Source: Paenibacillus plantiphilus
GTDB lineage: Bacteria > Bacillota > Bacilli > Paenibacillales > Paenibacillaceae
Assembly: GCF_927798095.1 (NCBI RefSeq)
Contig: NZ_CAKMMF010000033.1
Location: 1-61,979 of the forward strand
Direction of reading: 5' to 3'
DNA: 61,979 nucleotides
Of the stretch, positions 1 through 7,999 are shown piece after piece. The translations under genes and the position numbers were made by a program. The notes beneath the pieces are model-generated. The model saw only the letters and a list, made by a program, of their open reading frames with translations. It searched no databases and was not told the DNA's origin. Numbering within the stretch: position 1 is the stretch's first letter; each line of letters begins with the position of its first letter.

Positions 1-71
1 GTCCGCTCGACTTGCATGTATTAGGCACGCCGCCAGCGTTCGTCCTGAGCCAGGATCAAACTCTCCATAAA
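1..71 (-). rRNA. 16S ribosomal RNA, 5' end (partial)
   Basis: Read on the minus strand, this segment contains the near-universal 16S start GAGTTTGATCCTGGCTCAG followed by GACGAACGCTGGCGGC and CATGCAAGTCGAGC. Only about the first 70 bases are present, and the rest lies to the left of the window. The 5' end is placed at about position 71 by analogy with Bacillus 16S and could be off by a few bases. Confidence 0.97.
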
Positions 72-220
72 AGAAGTTTTCGCTTTCGACGCTAGTCGAG
101 AGAGAAAAGCTTCAACGAAGTCTTTCCAAACCGGACTAGCCGGTGAAGAAAAATCTTCAAAGGATGGCTTGTTAGCTCATCGCTGACTTACATTTTAAAA
201 CCTGTTTGACAGGTCGCTCA

Positions 221-243
221 TTGTTCAGTTTTCAAAGAACAAA
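221..243 (-). promoter_or_regulatory. boxA-like element in the rrn leader
   Basis: The minus strand reads TTGTTCTTTGAAAACTGAAC. This is the element found in Bacillales rrn leaders and spacers that resembles the boxA antitermination site, where NusB/NusE-type factors load. It lies between the rrn promoter and the 16S start. The function is inferred from similarity. Confidence 0.55.
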
Positions 244-327
244 TTCTTGTGAAATCCTTGTCGCGTCTAGCTTTTCTTACGCTCGTCCAACTCCGTTTAA
301 CGACGTTGTCTCATCGGCGACTTTTAT

Positions 328-357
328 AAGATACCATAGGACCTGTGGGTAATGCAA
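328..357 (-). promoter_or_regulatory. candidate sigma-A promoter of the rrn operon
   Basis: On the minus strand TTGCAT and TATCTT are separated by 18 bases. The site is about 260 bases upstream of the 16S start, a normal leader length. The -10 match is only moderate, so the exact element is uncertain. Other promoters further upstream are not excluded. Confidence 0.45.
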
Positions 358-404
358 GCATTATTTTAAAATAATTTTATTCACATGTGGACAATGCGCT
401 TCCA

Positions 405-626
405 TCAACGATAAGAACGCATATTGAGCGCATATCTGGACAGCTCTTTAGGCGAGGCAATACGGGCGTACATGCGGAATATCACCTTGTAGCGTTTCGC
501 AATGGAGGTTTTAATATCACCGTCTAAACGGGAGTCGTTGAGATCAAGCAGCATTTCATCAAGCTCTTTGCGCAGGACGTAGTCGAGTTCTTTGCATTCT
601 CTATCGTTGAACAGTATTCCGAGCAT
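405..626 (-). CDS. small conserved-looking hypothetical protein
   Basis: This is a 73-residue, highly charged, probably cytoplasmic protein with no signal peptide or membrane segment. It is rich in Asp, Glu, Arg and Leu, and the pattern suggests amphipathic helices. The ATG start has an AAAGGGGG ribosome binding site about 12 bases upstream. It lies between the SpoIIM-like gene and the rrn promoter, in the same direction as both. I do not recognise the family and assign no function. Its coding status rests on the ribosome binding site and position. Confidence 0.6.
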   Translation of the reverse strand: MLGILFNDRECKELDYVLRKELDEMLLDLNDSRLDGDIKTSIAKRYKVIFRMYARIASPKELSRYALNMRSYR

Positions 627-677
627 AGCTGGCAGTGTCCCCCTTTTGCAATTCAGCCCTATTGGACCAATAGAAAC

Positions 678-706
678 GGCGCCTTACGCATGTCGCGTTA
701 GACGCC
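678..706 (-). terminator. imperfect hairpin after the SpoIIM-like gene
   Basis: GGCGTCTAACGC and GCGTAAGGCGCC form a 12-position stem with one mismatch and one wobble. On the minus strand it is followed by GTTTCTATT, a weak T tract. It could terminate the SpoIIM-like transcript or attenuate read-through into the small downstream ORF. Confidence 0.45.
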
Positions 707-740
707 GCCTTATTGGTATGCTCAGAAATTGGAAATTTTA

Positions 741-1349
741 TTACCTCTCAAGCAGCCAAACTGTAAATGTACTTTCTATAATGGACGCTGCAAGCAGCAT
801 AACTACGATAAGAACCATTGCCGGAAGCGATTTTTTCACGAAATATTCAAGCTCTTGTCCCCATCCTTTGCGGCGGGTGAGTATAACGCCTATACCAGAA
901 AACATGAGCTTGCCAAAACGCATGCCGTAAGCGCAAGCAAACAGGATAGCCGGTATTTCCAATATGCCGTGAGGCAGCAGACCTTTGACGACGATCGTAA
1001 ATAACATGCCTTCCTCAGAGGCGATGCCGATAACATAACCGAGCACCATTCCATTGATCGCCAAAAATATTAAGGGAACGATACCGAACAAGGAGCCTAT
1101 ATACATTACAAGAATCGCCTTGATCGCGTTATTGAAGAAAATAAAGATCATAAACCAAAGCGAAGAGTTTTCCATCGCATTTATTTTTTGCGCCACTTCA
1201 CCAAGACCCGATAATTGCCCTTGTATAAAGTTGTCCAGCGCGGGGTTCGTCGCCCCTACAACCATACCAGCTATCAGAATGACCGTGCTAAAAATGATGT
1301 AATGCCGCATCTCCTTCAGATGTCCGAATATTTCGCGAAGCGCAAACAT
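741..1349 (-). CDS. SpoIIM/DUF95-family integral membrane protein
   Basis: The protein has about 202 residues and five hydrophobic segments, at roughly residues 15-38, 68-92, 96-118, 122-145 and 178-197. Its central part, including GLLPHGILEIPAI, is typical of the stage II sporulation protein M superfamily. SpoIIM itself works with SpoIID and SpoIIP in peptidoglycan remodelling during engulfment, but many homologues are general membrane proteins. In Bacillus subtilis spoIIM is elsewhere, so this may be a paralogue. I chose ATG at 1349 because it has AAGAGGTGAG upstream. An in-frame GTG at 1361 overlaps that site. Confidence 0.8.
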   Translation of the reverse strand: MFALREIFGHLKEMRHYIIFSTVILIAGMVVGATNPALDNFIQGQLSGLGEVAQKINAMENSSLWFMIFIFFNNAIKAILVMYIGSLFGIVPLIFLAINGMVLGYVIGIASEEGMLFTIVVKGLLPHGILEIPAILFACAYGMRFGKLMFSGIGVILTRRKGWGQELEYFVKKSLPAMVLIVVMLLAASIIESTFTVWLLER

Positions 1350-1386
1350 AGTAACGCTCACCTCTTCTTATTTTTCTGGTTGGCAA

Positions 1387-1415
1387 TGAATAAGTTTATT
1401 GTACGGGCATAGATT
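1387..1415 (+). promoter_or_regulatory. candidate sigma-E/sigma-G promoter for pdaB
   Basis: TGAATA and CATAGATT are separated by 15 bases, about 40 bases upstream of pdaB. The elements resemble the mother-cell sigma-E pattern (ATA, then CATA) more than a perfect sigma-G site. It overlaps a candidate promoter of the divergent SpoIIM-like gene. Confidence 0.35.
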
Positions 1416-1427
1416 GTACTAGAACAA
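1398..1427 (-). promoter_or_regulatory. candidate sigma-A promoter of the SpoIIM-like gene
   Basis: On the minus strand TTGTTC and TACAAT are separated by 18 bases. The start point would lie about 40 bases upstream of the ATG. The site overlaps the putative sporulation promoter of the divergent pdaB. Confidence 0.45.
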
Positions 1428-1455
1428 GCCCTATTAGAGAGGAGATTAATGCCGA

Positions 1456-2262
1456 ATGAATATGTTCTATGTATGGAATGGCCGGAAGTTGAAGCGTTAT
1501 TTGCTGATTGGCATCGGAATTCTTTTTGCCGCTGGAGTTATTTATGCCGAGAAGGATAATATTACGGTGTTCGCTCCCAACCAGCCCGCAGCGATTTACA
1601 GTGTGCCTACGGAGAAAAAGGTCGTTGCCTTCACCTTCGACATCAGTTGGGGAGACAAGCGGACAGAGCCAATTCTTGAGGTGCTGAAGCAGAAGAACGT
1701 AAGGAAAGCAACCTTCTTCCTATCCTCGCCCTGGAGTCAGTCGCATCCCGAAATCGTTAAAAAAATTGTTGAAGCAGGTTACGAGATCGGCAGCCACGGC
1801 CATAAGCATGACAATTACAGCAAGCTTAGCGAGGATGAGATCCGCACTCAAATCCAGACCGCTCACACGATTCTGTCACAGGTAACCGGCAAATCGCCCA
1901 ACTTAATTCGGCTGCCCAACGGTGATTTTGACAAACGGGTGCTGAGTGTTGCCGAGCAGCTCAACTATAAAGTGATTCAGTGGGACACCGATTCTCTGGA
2001 CTGGATGAACATCGGAAAGGATAAAATCATTAACCGAGTCGTCAGCAAGGCGCATCCCGGCGACATTATCCTTATGCATGCCAGCGATTCCGTCAAACAA
2101 ACGCACGAGGCGCTTCCGGTTATTATTGATCAATTGCGTGCGAAGGGCTATGATTTTGTAACGGTGTCCGAGCTGATCGCGCAGACGGATCTTCAAGGCA
2201 AGCCGGTGCAGGACAAACCGACGATGTTTGAGCATTTTGATACAGCTTTGGCTGGTTACTAA
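1456..2262 (+). CDS. pdaB: polysaccharide deacetylase-family sporulation protein PdaB
   Basis: This 268-residue protein has an N-terminal signal anchor (about residues 13-31) and a NodB-type deacetylase domain. The catalytic-type motif TFDISWGDK and the metal-binding motif SHGHKHDN are visible, as is the late motif ILMHASD. PdaB is a spore-specific member needed for spore maintenance after late sporulation, acting outside the membrane on spore peptidoglycan. It lies convergent to kbaA, as in Bacillus subtilis. ATG at 1456 matches the family's MN-F-YVW start. GAGAGGAG upstream is spaced rather far away. Confidence 0.93.
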   Translation: MNMFYVWNGRKLKRYLLIGIGILFAAGVIYAEKDNITVFAPNQPAAIYSVPTEKKVVAFTFDISWGDKRTEPILEVLKQKNVRKATFFLSSPWSQSHPEIVKKIVEAGYEIGSHGHKHDNYSKLSEDEIRTQIQTAHTILSQVTGKSPNLIRLPNGDFDKRVLSVAEQLNYKVIQWDTDSLDWMNIGKDKIINRVVSKAHPGDIILMHASDSVKQTHEALPVIIDQLRAKGYDFVTVSELIAQTDLQGKPVQDKPTMFEHFDTALAGY

Positions 2263-2272
2263 GGTGGTATCG

Positions 2273-2905
2273 TTAAACGGCCGGCTTCGCATCTGCTGCG
2301 GAGTCGGTCTCTTCTTTGCGCACAAGACGGTGCAGAAGCATAATTTGGTACGCATTGCAGGCGAACAATGGTATGACCATAAAGATTATAGCTGCCGTGT
2401 TGCTCTCATCGCCATTGATGCTTGGCCATGATTCTAGAATCGTTACGACAAACAACAGGAACATCGTTGGCGCAATTGCGCTTTTATTGGTCTGCTTTGC
2501 CTTGAAATAGGTGACAATTGCTGAGGCCGCAACAAGTGAAAGCGGAAGCACCCAGAAGATCCAGTTATTATTCAACGCCCCTCTGTCCTCGTACAGGTTG
2601 TATCCCAGCAGGCCCACTGCGAACAGTGTCGTGTAGCCTTGAAGCGCATTCCACATATAGCTTTTGCGAATAATGCCTAAGGCAATATAGGTCAGAACAA
2701 GGTAGGCGAAAAAGCCCATTTGACTAAATGCCCCGAACAGCAGGCCGACAAGCCCCATCATCACCGCATTAAATCCTGCCGCCTCCAGACCCATAAATCC
2801 AAAGGAGGGGTCTGTCCACTGCAGAATGCTTCCAACCAGTATGGTTACAACACCGCCCAAGGCCATCGTACTCCAAAATATAAAAAATAATTTGCGCAGA
2901 TTCAA
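2273..2905 (-). CDS. kbaA: KinB-signalling pathway activation protein KbaA
   Basis: This is an integral membrane protein of about 210 residues with six to seven hydrophobic segments and a charged C-terminal tail. KbaA is needed for the KinB branch of the sporulation phosphorelay. The assignment rests on the membrane pattern, the length and the conserved neighbourhood mrp-gerD-kbaA-pdaB. I chose a TTG start at 2905, giving MNLRKLFF, because AGGAG lies 7 bases upstream. The longer in-frame ATG at 2953 has no good ribosome binding site. It is convergent with pdaB, with about 10 bases between the stop codons. Confidence 0.85.
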   Translation of the reverse strand: MNLRKLFFIFWSTMALGGVVTILVGSILQWTDPSFGFMGLEAAGFNAVMMGLVGLLFGAFSQMGFFAYLVLTYIALGIIRKSYMWNALQGYTTLFAVGLLGYNLYEDRGALNNNWIFWVLPLSLVAASAIVTYFKAKQTNKSAIAPTMFLLFVVTILESWPSINGDESNTAAIIFMVIPLFACNAYQIMLLHRLVRKEETDSAADAKPAV

Positions 2906-3017
2906 ACTGTCCACTCCTAAACTTTTTTGTGAGGTATGCCGGATATAAGTCAATTATCCGGTTCGTGTGCATCGCTTTATTTTACCATGTCCACTACAAA
3001 AAGCTATGCTGCATCCA

Positions 3018-3047
3018 TGATAATCCGATGAACAATGTGCCATACTA
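3018..3047 (+). promoter_or_regulatory. sigma-G type promoter of gerD
   Basis: TGATAA and CATACTA are separated by exactly 17 bases, about 47 bases upstream of gerD. CATACTA is a full match to the forespore sigma-G/sigma-F -10 element, and the -35 is one swap from TGAATA. gerD is known to be forespore expressed in Bacillus subtilis. Confidence 0.7.
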
Positions 3048-3093
3048 CAGAACATGAAGCACGTCGCTAAATTAGAAAGGAGACGCGTGAATC

Positions 3094-3795
3094 ATGCTTA
3101 AACGTTGCGCAATGCTCATCGCGTGCGTCATGCTGGCTTCTATATTGGCAAGCTGCGGCGCCGAGCCATCCAGCGGGTCGAACGAAGCAGTCAGCTACAA
3201 GGACATGAAATCGATGGTTATTGACATACTGAAGACCGAGGATGCTCAAAAAGCATTGCAGGAATCGGCTCAGCAAATGACGGGCAGCACGGGATTCAGC
3301 TCGAAAATTATGAGCGTTCAGGATCAGGAGCAGGTACGGCTTGCAGTCAAGGAAACACTTGTGTCGCCAGAATACGATAAGGTTATTGAGAAGCTGATGA
3401 CCGACCCTAGATTTGCAGGTGAATTCGCCAAATCAGTTAATAAGCAGAACAAACAAATTCATAAAGATCTCATGAAGGATCCCGCTTACCAGAAAGACCT
3501 CATACAGGTATTGAAGAGCCCGGAGATGAACCGGATGATTCTGGATGTTCTTCAAAGCACACAGTACCGCAAGCAAGTCTCAACCATCATGCAGGAATCG
3601 ATGCAAAGCCCAATGTATCGCCTGGAAATTCTGGATTTACTCAAAAAAGCTGTTCAAGAGGAGCTTAAACCGAAGCCCGACGAGAAAGTGAAGAAAGCCG
3701 AGGGCGGCGGTGGCAGCGACAGCCAATCCCAAGAGGAATCAGGCGGAGGCTCTGAGGAGGATTCCGAGGGCGAAGGCCAAGGCTCTTCAACTTAG
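3094..3795 (+). CDS. gerD: spore germination lipoprotein GerD
   Basis: The 233-residue protein has a lipoprotein signal peptide ending in the lipobox LASC with the modified Cys at position 21. The middle part is helical and rich in Gln and Lys, with repeated SPEY/SPEM/SPMY-type turns. The C-terminal tail (from about residue 200) is very rich in Gly, Ser and Glu. GerD sits in the spore inner membrane and is needed to cluster nutrient germinant receptors into the germinosome. It is on the opposite strand to its neighbours, behind a sigma-G promoter and followed by a strong bidirectional hairpin. AAAGGAG is 12 bases upstream of the ATG. Confidence 0.93.
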   Translation: MLKRCAMLIACVMLASILASCGAEPSSGSNEAVSYKDMKSMVIDILKTEDAQKALQESAQQMTGSTGFSSKIMSVQDQEQVRLAVKETLVSPEYDKVIEKLMTDPRFAGEFAKSVNKQNKQIHKDLMKDPAYQKDLIQVLKSPEMNRMILDVLQSTQYRKQVSTIMQESMQSPMYRLEILDLLKKAVQEELKPKPDEKVKKAEGGGGSDSQSQEESGGGSEEDSEGEGQGSST

Positions 3796-3810
3796 CGGCT
3801 GCCGAATAAA

Positions 3811-3883
3811 AGCCCGCAAGACTGCTTATGCTGCACGAACGCACTAATGGTGCGCACCTTTCAGCAAAATGTCCTTGCGGGCT
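3811..3883. terminator. bidirectional terminator between gerD and mrp
   Basis: AGCCCGCAAG pairs with CTTGCGGGCT across a 53-base insert that contains smaller hairpins. A T-rich tract follows on both strands. It lies between the convergent gerD and mrp and probably serves both. Confidence 0.75.
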
Positions 3884-3904
3884 TCTTTATGGGATCTTTC
3901 AGAC

Positions 3905-5047
3905 TTATGGCCGCTGAGCTTCGCATTTGTCGATAACGCGATCAGCAACCTCCAGATACAGCTTGCCATTCTCGGTATCCGCCTTGTAAACCGATGGCGA
4001 ATAGTCGGGCTCCGACAGATGGTTGTCCGGCGCGCCTAACGGAATTTGAGCAAGCAGCTCGGAGTTGAGCGATTCCGCAAGACGAGCGCCGCCTCCGCGT
4101 CCAAAGACGTATTCCACTTCACCGCTCTTGCTTACATAATGGGACATGTTCTCGATCACGCCGATGATCTCATGCTCGGTTTTGATCGCCATCGCTCCTG
4201 CCCGCGCTGCGACGAAGGCCGCGGTGGCATGTGGCGTCGTCACAATAATTTCTTTGCTCTGTGGAATAAGCTGATGCACGTCAAGCGCTACATCGCCCGT
4301 TCCCGGCGGCAGGTCCAGCAGCAAATAGTCAAGCTCTCCCCACTCGATCTCGGAGAAGAAATTGCGCAGCATCTTGCCGAGCATCGGCCCGCGCCATACG
4401 ATTGGCGCATTGTCTTCGACGAAGAATCCCATCGACATGACCTGTACGCCGAATTTCTCGATCGGAATGACGCGCTCATTCTCGATTTGCGGGCGATCTT
4501 CGATCCCCATCATGTCGGGGATGCTGAAGCCGTAGATGTCGGCGTCAATTATGCCGACACGCTTGCCTCTACGGGCCAGGGCGACCGCCAGATTGACGGT
4601 CACCGTGGACTTGCCAACGCCGCCCTTGCCGCTGGCGATGGCGATGAACTGCACCCCGCTGCCGGCTTGCAGCAGCGGATGTGCCTCAAGCCCGGCCCCG
4701 TGCCCGCGTACGGGGCCGCTGCTGGCTTGGCCGCCCGCGCCTGCGGCAGCGGCGGCGGGCTTGTCTGCGGCGCGGCTGCTGCCAGCGCCGCCCTGCGCTT
4801 GCGCGGGCGCATCCGCGCGCGCCTCACCGGCCCGAAACCGGAAATGCACGGTTTCGGCCCCGGCTCGCGCCAGCGCGTCGCGCAGCGCGCCCTCCAGCGA
4901 GGGGTTTGCACCCTCGCTGACCCCAAGGACCGTCAGTGACACATGACGGTCCCTCACCATAACATCGCGGATGGCAACAAGTCCATCCGCACCAAATTGT
5001 GCCGCAGCAGATTCTGCGGCCGAAATAACTTCTTCACGAGTTGGCAT
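3905..5047 (-). CDS. mrp: Mrp/NBP35-family P-loop ATPase (SalA/ApbC-like)
   Basis: The 380-residue protein has an N-terminal MIP18/DUF59-like domain (about 1-75), an Ala/Gly-rich linker (about 76-130) and a ParA/MinD-type ATPase domain. The P loop is SGKGGVGKST, followed by the Switch motif IDADIYG and the Walker B-like LLLDLPPGTGD. Family members carry Fe-S clusters or, as SalA in Bacillus subtilis, regulate gene expression. This copy has only one cysteine, near the C terminus, so it lacks the CxxC expected of an Fe-S carrier. It lies just downstream of cwlD's neighbour region, in the order expected for salA. The linker DNA is unusually GC-rich. Confidence 0.92.
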   Translation of the reverse strand: MPTREEVISAAESAAAQFGADGLVAIRDVMVRDRHVSLTVLGVSEGANPSLEGALRDALARAGAETVHFRFRAGEARADAPAQAQGGAGSSRAADKPAAAAAGAGGQASSGPVRGHGAGLEAHPLLQAGSGVQFIAIASGKGGVGKSTVTVNLAVALARRGKRVGIIDADIYGFSIPDMMGIEDRPQIENERVIPIEKFGVQVMSMGFFVEDNAPIVWRGPMLGKMLRNFFSEIEWGELDYLLLDLPPGTGDVALDVHQLIPQSKEIIVTTPHATAAFVAARAGAMAIKTEHEIIGVIENMSHYVSKSGEVEYVFGRGGGARLAESLNSELLAQIPLGAPDNHLSEPDYSPSVYKADTENGKLYLEVADRVIDKCEAQRP

Positions 5048-5109
5048 CTATACTTCGTCCCCTTATTCAACAGACATAGAAAACCTACTATTGCGATTGT
5101 AATAAAACC

Positions 5110-5137
5110 ATAATACCATATTCCGACTTCCTGCCAA
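5110..5137 (-). promoter_or_regulatory. candidate sigma-A promoter of mrp
   Basis: On the minus strand TTGGCA and TATTAT are separated by 16 bases, about 63 bases upstream of the mrp ATG. It lies between cwlD and mrp and would make mrp independent of the sporulation-specific cwlD. Confidence 0.5.
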
Positions 5138-5195
5138 AACGAATCTAAGCTAAACTTCTATAAATCCATTTATTCTTATGTTAATTACTTCCATA

Positions 5196-5969
5196 TCACT
5201 GCGAAGCCGGCTCCCCCGAGCCCCATTTCTCCTTTGCCGTATATCGCAGTATCCCTTGATAGATCGAAGCAGCGACCATTTTCTGATAATTGCTGTCCGC
5301 CAATCTGCTCGCTTCACCTGGATTGGAGAGAAAGCCGACCTCAACAAGAGCACTTGGTATATTATCCATCGCCTTCAGCAGATAAACGGTATTGACGGTG
5401 GAAGCCACACGCTCCGTATTCTCCAAATTCCGTTTAATCTCATGCTGAATGAACGATGCCAGCACCACATTGTCGGGATGATTCGGATAGAAGAACGTTT
5501 GTGCGCCCGACCAGCGGGCAGAAGGTATGCTGTTCATATGGATGCTAATAAACAGCGAGGCCCCCTTATCCTTGACGAATTGAGCCCGTTTCACCAAATC
5601 CTCTGTCTTGCGCCGACTAAGCTTGCGTGTTCCTTCCTCCGCCAAATCATAATCGCCCTCGCGCGTCATAACAACGATTGCTCCAGCCTCCTGCAAATAA
5701 TCGCGGAGCTGCAGCGCAATCGCCAAATTCAGATCCTTCTCCACGACGCCCTGCTTGCTCACAGCACCGCCATCCGCACCGCCATGACCTGCATCTATCG
5801 CTACAACCTTGCCGGAGAGCGGCAGCGTCCAATAGGTCCATGTTCGACTGGCAGGTATGTCTTGCGTAAGGAGTACGACAGTGAGTGCAACGGCGACCAT
5901 GCCCACTACAATACGAATAACACCGCGATATGTAAGCCAGATAACAAAACGATTACGAATTCCGCGCAT
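5196..5969 (-). CDS. cwlD: germination-specific N-acetylmuramoyl-L-alanine amidase CwlD
   Basis: This is a zinc-dependent Amidase_3 protein of about 257 residues with an N-terminal membrane anchor (about residues 9-31). Zinc and catalytic motifs are AIDAGHGGADGG, the Glu in VEKDLN, SIHMNS and LVEVGFLSN. CwlD removes peptide side chains from spore cortex peptidoglycan so that muramic-delta-lactam can form, which marks the cortex for germination lytic enzymes. I chose ATG at 5969 because AGGGGTGG lies 7 bases upstream. A longer in-frame ORF extends to 6038 without such a site. Confidence 0.93.
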   Translation of the reverse strand: MRGIRNRFVIWLTYRGVIRIVVGMVAVALTVVLLTQDIPASRTWTYWTLPLSGKVVAIDAGHGGADGGAVSKQGVVEKDLNLAIALQLRDYLQEAGAIVVMTREGDYDLAEEGTRKLSRRKTEDLVKRAQFVKDKGASLFISIHMNSIPSARWSGAQTFFYPNHPDNVVLASFIQHEIKRNLENTERVASTVNTVYLLKAMDNIPSALVEVGFLSNPGEASRLADSNYQKMVAASIYQGILRYTAKEKWGSGEPASQ

Positions 5970-6036
5970 ACAAAAACCACCCCTATTCCACATAAGAAGA
6001 TAATGTGCGGATTTGACGTTCCTCCGCTTTATTATC

Positions 6037-6065
6037 ATCTTATGGGACGAGGTGGTTCGTTATGC
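6037..6065 (-). promoter_or_regulatory. candidate sigma-E type promoter of cwlD
   Basis: On the minus strand GCATAAC and CATAAGAT are separated by 14 bases, about 65 bases upstream of the chosen cwlD start. The pattern resembles the mother-cell sigma-E consensus. The match is short and needs transcript evidence. Confidence 0.35.
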
Positions 6066-6080
6066 TTTCATCAGCACCGA

Positions 6081-7244
6081 TTAGTTAACCGGCTGGGACA
6101 TGCCTTCAATCAGAATCTTCGCAACCTCAGGACGCGAGAATTCCGGCGGCGGACAAACACCGTCACGCAGCAATGCGCGAACCTTCGTTCCCGATAGCGT
6201 CAAATGCTCCTCGCTGCCATGCGGACAAGTTTTGCTGGAAGCCATATTGCCGCATTTTTTACAGAAGAAGCTGTGCTCGAAGAACAATGGCGTAATGCCG
6301 AGCTCATCAGCAGTGAACGTACGGAGCAATTCTTGCGCCTCATAAGTGCCGTAGTAGTCGCCTACACCAGCATGATCGCGCCCAACGATAAAATGGGTAC
6401 AGCCATAGTTTTTGCGCACCATCGCATGGAAGATCGCCTCACGCGGTCCAGCATAACGCATAGCTGCAGGGAATACGCCGAGAAACGCGCGATCCTGTGG
6501 ATAGTAGTTCTCCAGCAGAGCGATATAGCTTTTCATCCGAACATTCGCAGGAACGTCATCGGATTTGGTTTCACCAACAAGCGGATTCAGGAACAACGCG
6601 TCAACGATCTCCATTGCACACTTCTGAATATATTCATGCGCGCGGTGTACCGGGTTGCGTGTCTGGAATCCAACGATTGTACGCCAGCCCTTCTCAGCGA
6701 AAATGCGGCGAGTCTCAGCCGGATCAAAATAAAATTCATTGAATTTCTCCGGAACAGGACGATTCAATACCGTAATCGCGCCGCCAACATAAGTCGATGG
6801 ACGACCATACAGCTTCGCGACGCCTGGATGTTCTTCATCATCGGTTTTGAAAATATGAAGCGCCTCATGCTTCTGATCAACGCTATAAATGCTCTCAACA
6901 TCGATTACGCCATATACGATGCCGTCTTCGCCGATTAGTGCGGCGCGCTTGCCTACCGACAGCTCGGCTGCCTTGGCTTCCTCAACAGCAAGTGTAATCG
7001 GAATGCTCCATACCGTTCCGTCTGCAAGACGCATACGCTCAACAACCGAGCGATAATCGGCTTCATTCAGAAATCCAGCAAGCGGGGAGAATGCTCCCAC
7101 ACCAATGAGGTCCAAATCAGAAACTGTCCAATTGTTGATTGTGATTGATTGTAAACCAGCTGCTTCTGCAAGCAATGCTTCGCGCTCCGTGCCAGCTGCG
7201 ACACGATTGATCAAAACACCGCCATGCGGTTTAATGCTGCTCAT
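6081..7244 (-). CDS. sat: sulfate adenylyltransferase (ATP sulfurylase)
   Basis: The 387-residue enzyme makes APS and pyrophosphate from ATP and sulfate in the cytoplasm, the first step of sulfate assimilation. The nucleotide-binding motifs NPVHRAHEY (HxxH) and [12 protein letters not shown] are present. A zinc-type cluster [16 protein letters not shown] near residue 330 is typical of the bacterial monomeric-domain form. It starts 18 bases after cysH and so forms a two-gene operon with it. GGGAGG is 11 bases upstream of the ATG. No APS kinase gene is present here. Confidence 0.96.
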   Translation of the reverse strand: MSSIKPHGGVLINRVAAGTEREALLAEAAGLQSITINNWTVSDLDLIGVGAFSPLAGFLNEADYRSVVERMRLADGTVWSIPITLAVEEAKAAELSVGKRAALIGEDGIVYGVIDVESIYSVDQKHEALHIFKTDDEEHPGVAKLYGRPSTYVGGAITVLNRPVPEKFNEFYFDPAETRRIFAEKGWRTIVGFQTRNPVHRAHEYIQKCAMEIVDALFLNPLVGETKSDDVPANVRMKSYIALLENYYPQDRAFLGVFPAAMRYAGPREAIFHAMVRKNYGCTHFIVGRDHAGVGDYYGTYEAQELLRTFTADELGITPLFFEHSFFCKKCGNMASSKTCPHGSEEHLTLSGTKVRALLRDGVCPPPEFSRPEVAKILIEGMSQPVN

Positions 7245-7262
7245 TGTATGAATGGCCTCCCT

Positions 7263-7955
7263 TTATTTATGCAGTCCGCATTCTGTTTTTTCTTGACCAG
7301 ACCAACGTCCTGCGCGCGGATCCTCGCCAGGCATAACTTGGCGCGTACAGTACTCGCAGCCAATGCTTGGGTAGTTATTGTCATGCAATGGATTATAATA
7401 TACATTGTTCTCGCGAATATAATTCCATACATCCTCTGTCGTCCAGTGCGCGATTGGGTTGAACTTGATCAGCCCGAATTTAGTATCATATTCAACTTTC
7501 TTCGAGTTCGCACGTGTAGGCGCTTGATCGCGGCGAATACCGGTAATCCATGCATCATACCTTGAGAGAACTTTGGTCAAAGGCTGTACTTTGCGAATGT
7601 TGCAGCATTGGTTCGCATCACTCTTCCACAGCTCATCACCGAACTGCTCCGCTTGCTCCTCCGGCGTAATCTCCGGTTTCATCTGCACAAACTTCATACC
7701 GTATATTTCCATCATTTTATCGCGTGTCTCATAGGTTTCCTTGAAATGAAAATCAGTGTCCAAATAGAACACATCCGTGTTCGGACTAATCTTCTGCAGC
7801 ATATCAACAAGTACAACATCCTCCGCGCCAAAGCTGCAGGCAAATGTAATATTAGGGAATGTTTCTACCGCATATTTCAAAATAGCCTCCGGCGATGCAT
7901 GCTCGAGCTCTTCCGCCTTTTGATTAACTAGTGCTTCTTTTTCAAAAAGGTTCAT
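7263..7955 (-). CDS. cysH: phosphoadenylyl-/adenylyl-sulfate reductase
   Basis: The 230-residue enzyme has the PP-loop-like fold of the CysH family. It carries the CC pair in QCCNIRKVQPL and the CEYC pair, the four-cysteine signature of the 4Fe-4S type that can reduce APS directly. It ends with the redox-active ECGLHK. The start residues FACSFGAEDVVLVDML form the nucleotide-binding loop. With sat but no APS kinase next to it, direct APS reduction to sulfite is likely; this is inferred. GGGGGGA precedes the ATG, and it has its own sigma-A promoter. Confidence 0.95.
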   Translation of the reverse strand: MNLFEKEALVNQKAEELEHASPEAILKYAVETFPNITFACSFGAEDVVLVDMLQKISPNTDVFYLDTDFHFKETYETRDKMMEIYGMKFVQMKPEITPEEQAEQFGDELWKSDANQCCNIRKVQPLTKVLSRYDAWITGIRRDQAPTRANSKKVEYDTKFGLIKFNPIAHWTTEDVWNYIRENNVYYNPLHDNNYPSIGCEYCTRQVMPGEDPRAGRWSGQEKTECGLHK

Positions 7956-7970
7956 GATTGAGTCCCCCCG

Positions 7971-7985
7971 TTTAGAATTCCTAAA
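7971..7985. promoter_or_regulatory. candidate operator upstream of cysH
   Basis: TTTAGAATTCCTAAA is a near-perfect inverted repeat between the cysH promoter and its ribosome binding site. It contains GGAATT on the minus strand, a sequence seen in CymR-type sites controlling sulfur genes in Firmicutes. The regulator assignment is speculative. Confidence 0.35.
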
Positions 7986-7999
7986 ATTAGCTACATTAA

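Noticed and set aside
4046..4939. Plus-strand ORF of 297 residues across mrp
   Set aside because: The GC-rich mrp linker keeps several frames open. The minus-strand Mrp motifs are decisive.
5178..6197. Plus-strand ORF of 339 residues
   Set aside because: It is antisense to cwlD and the end of sat, with low-quality composition rich in His, Arg and Cys.
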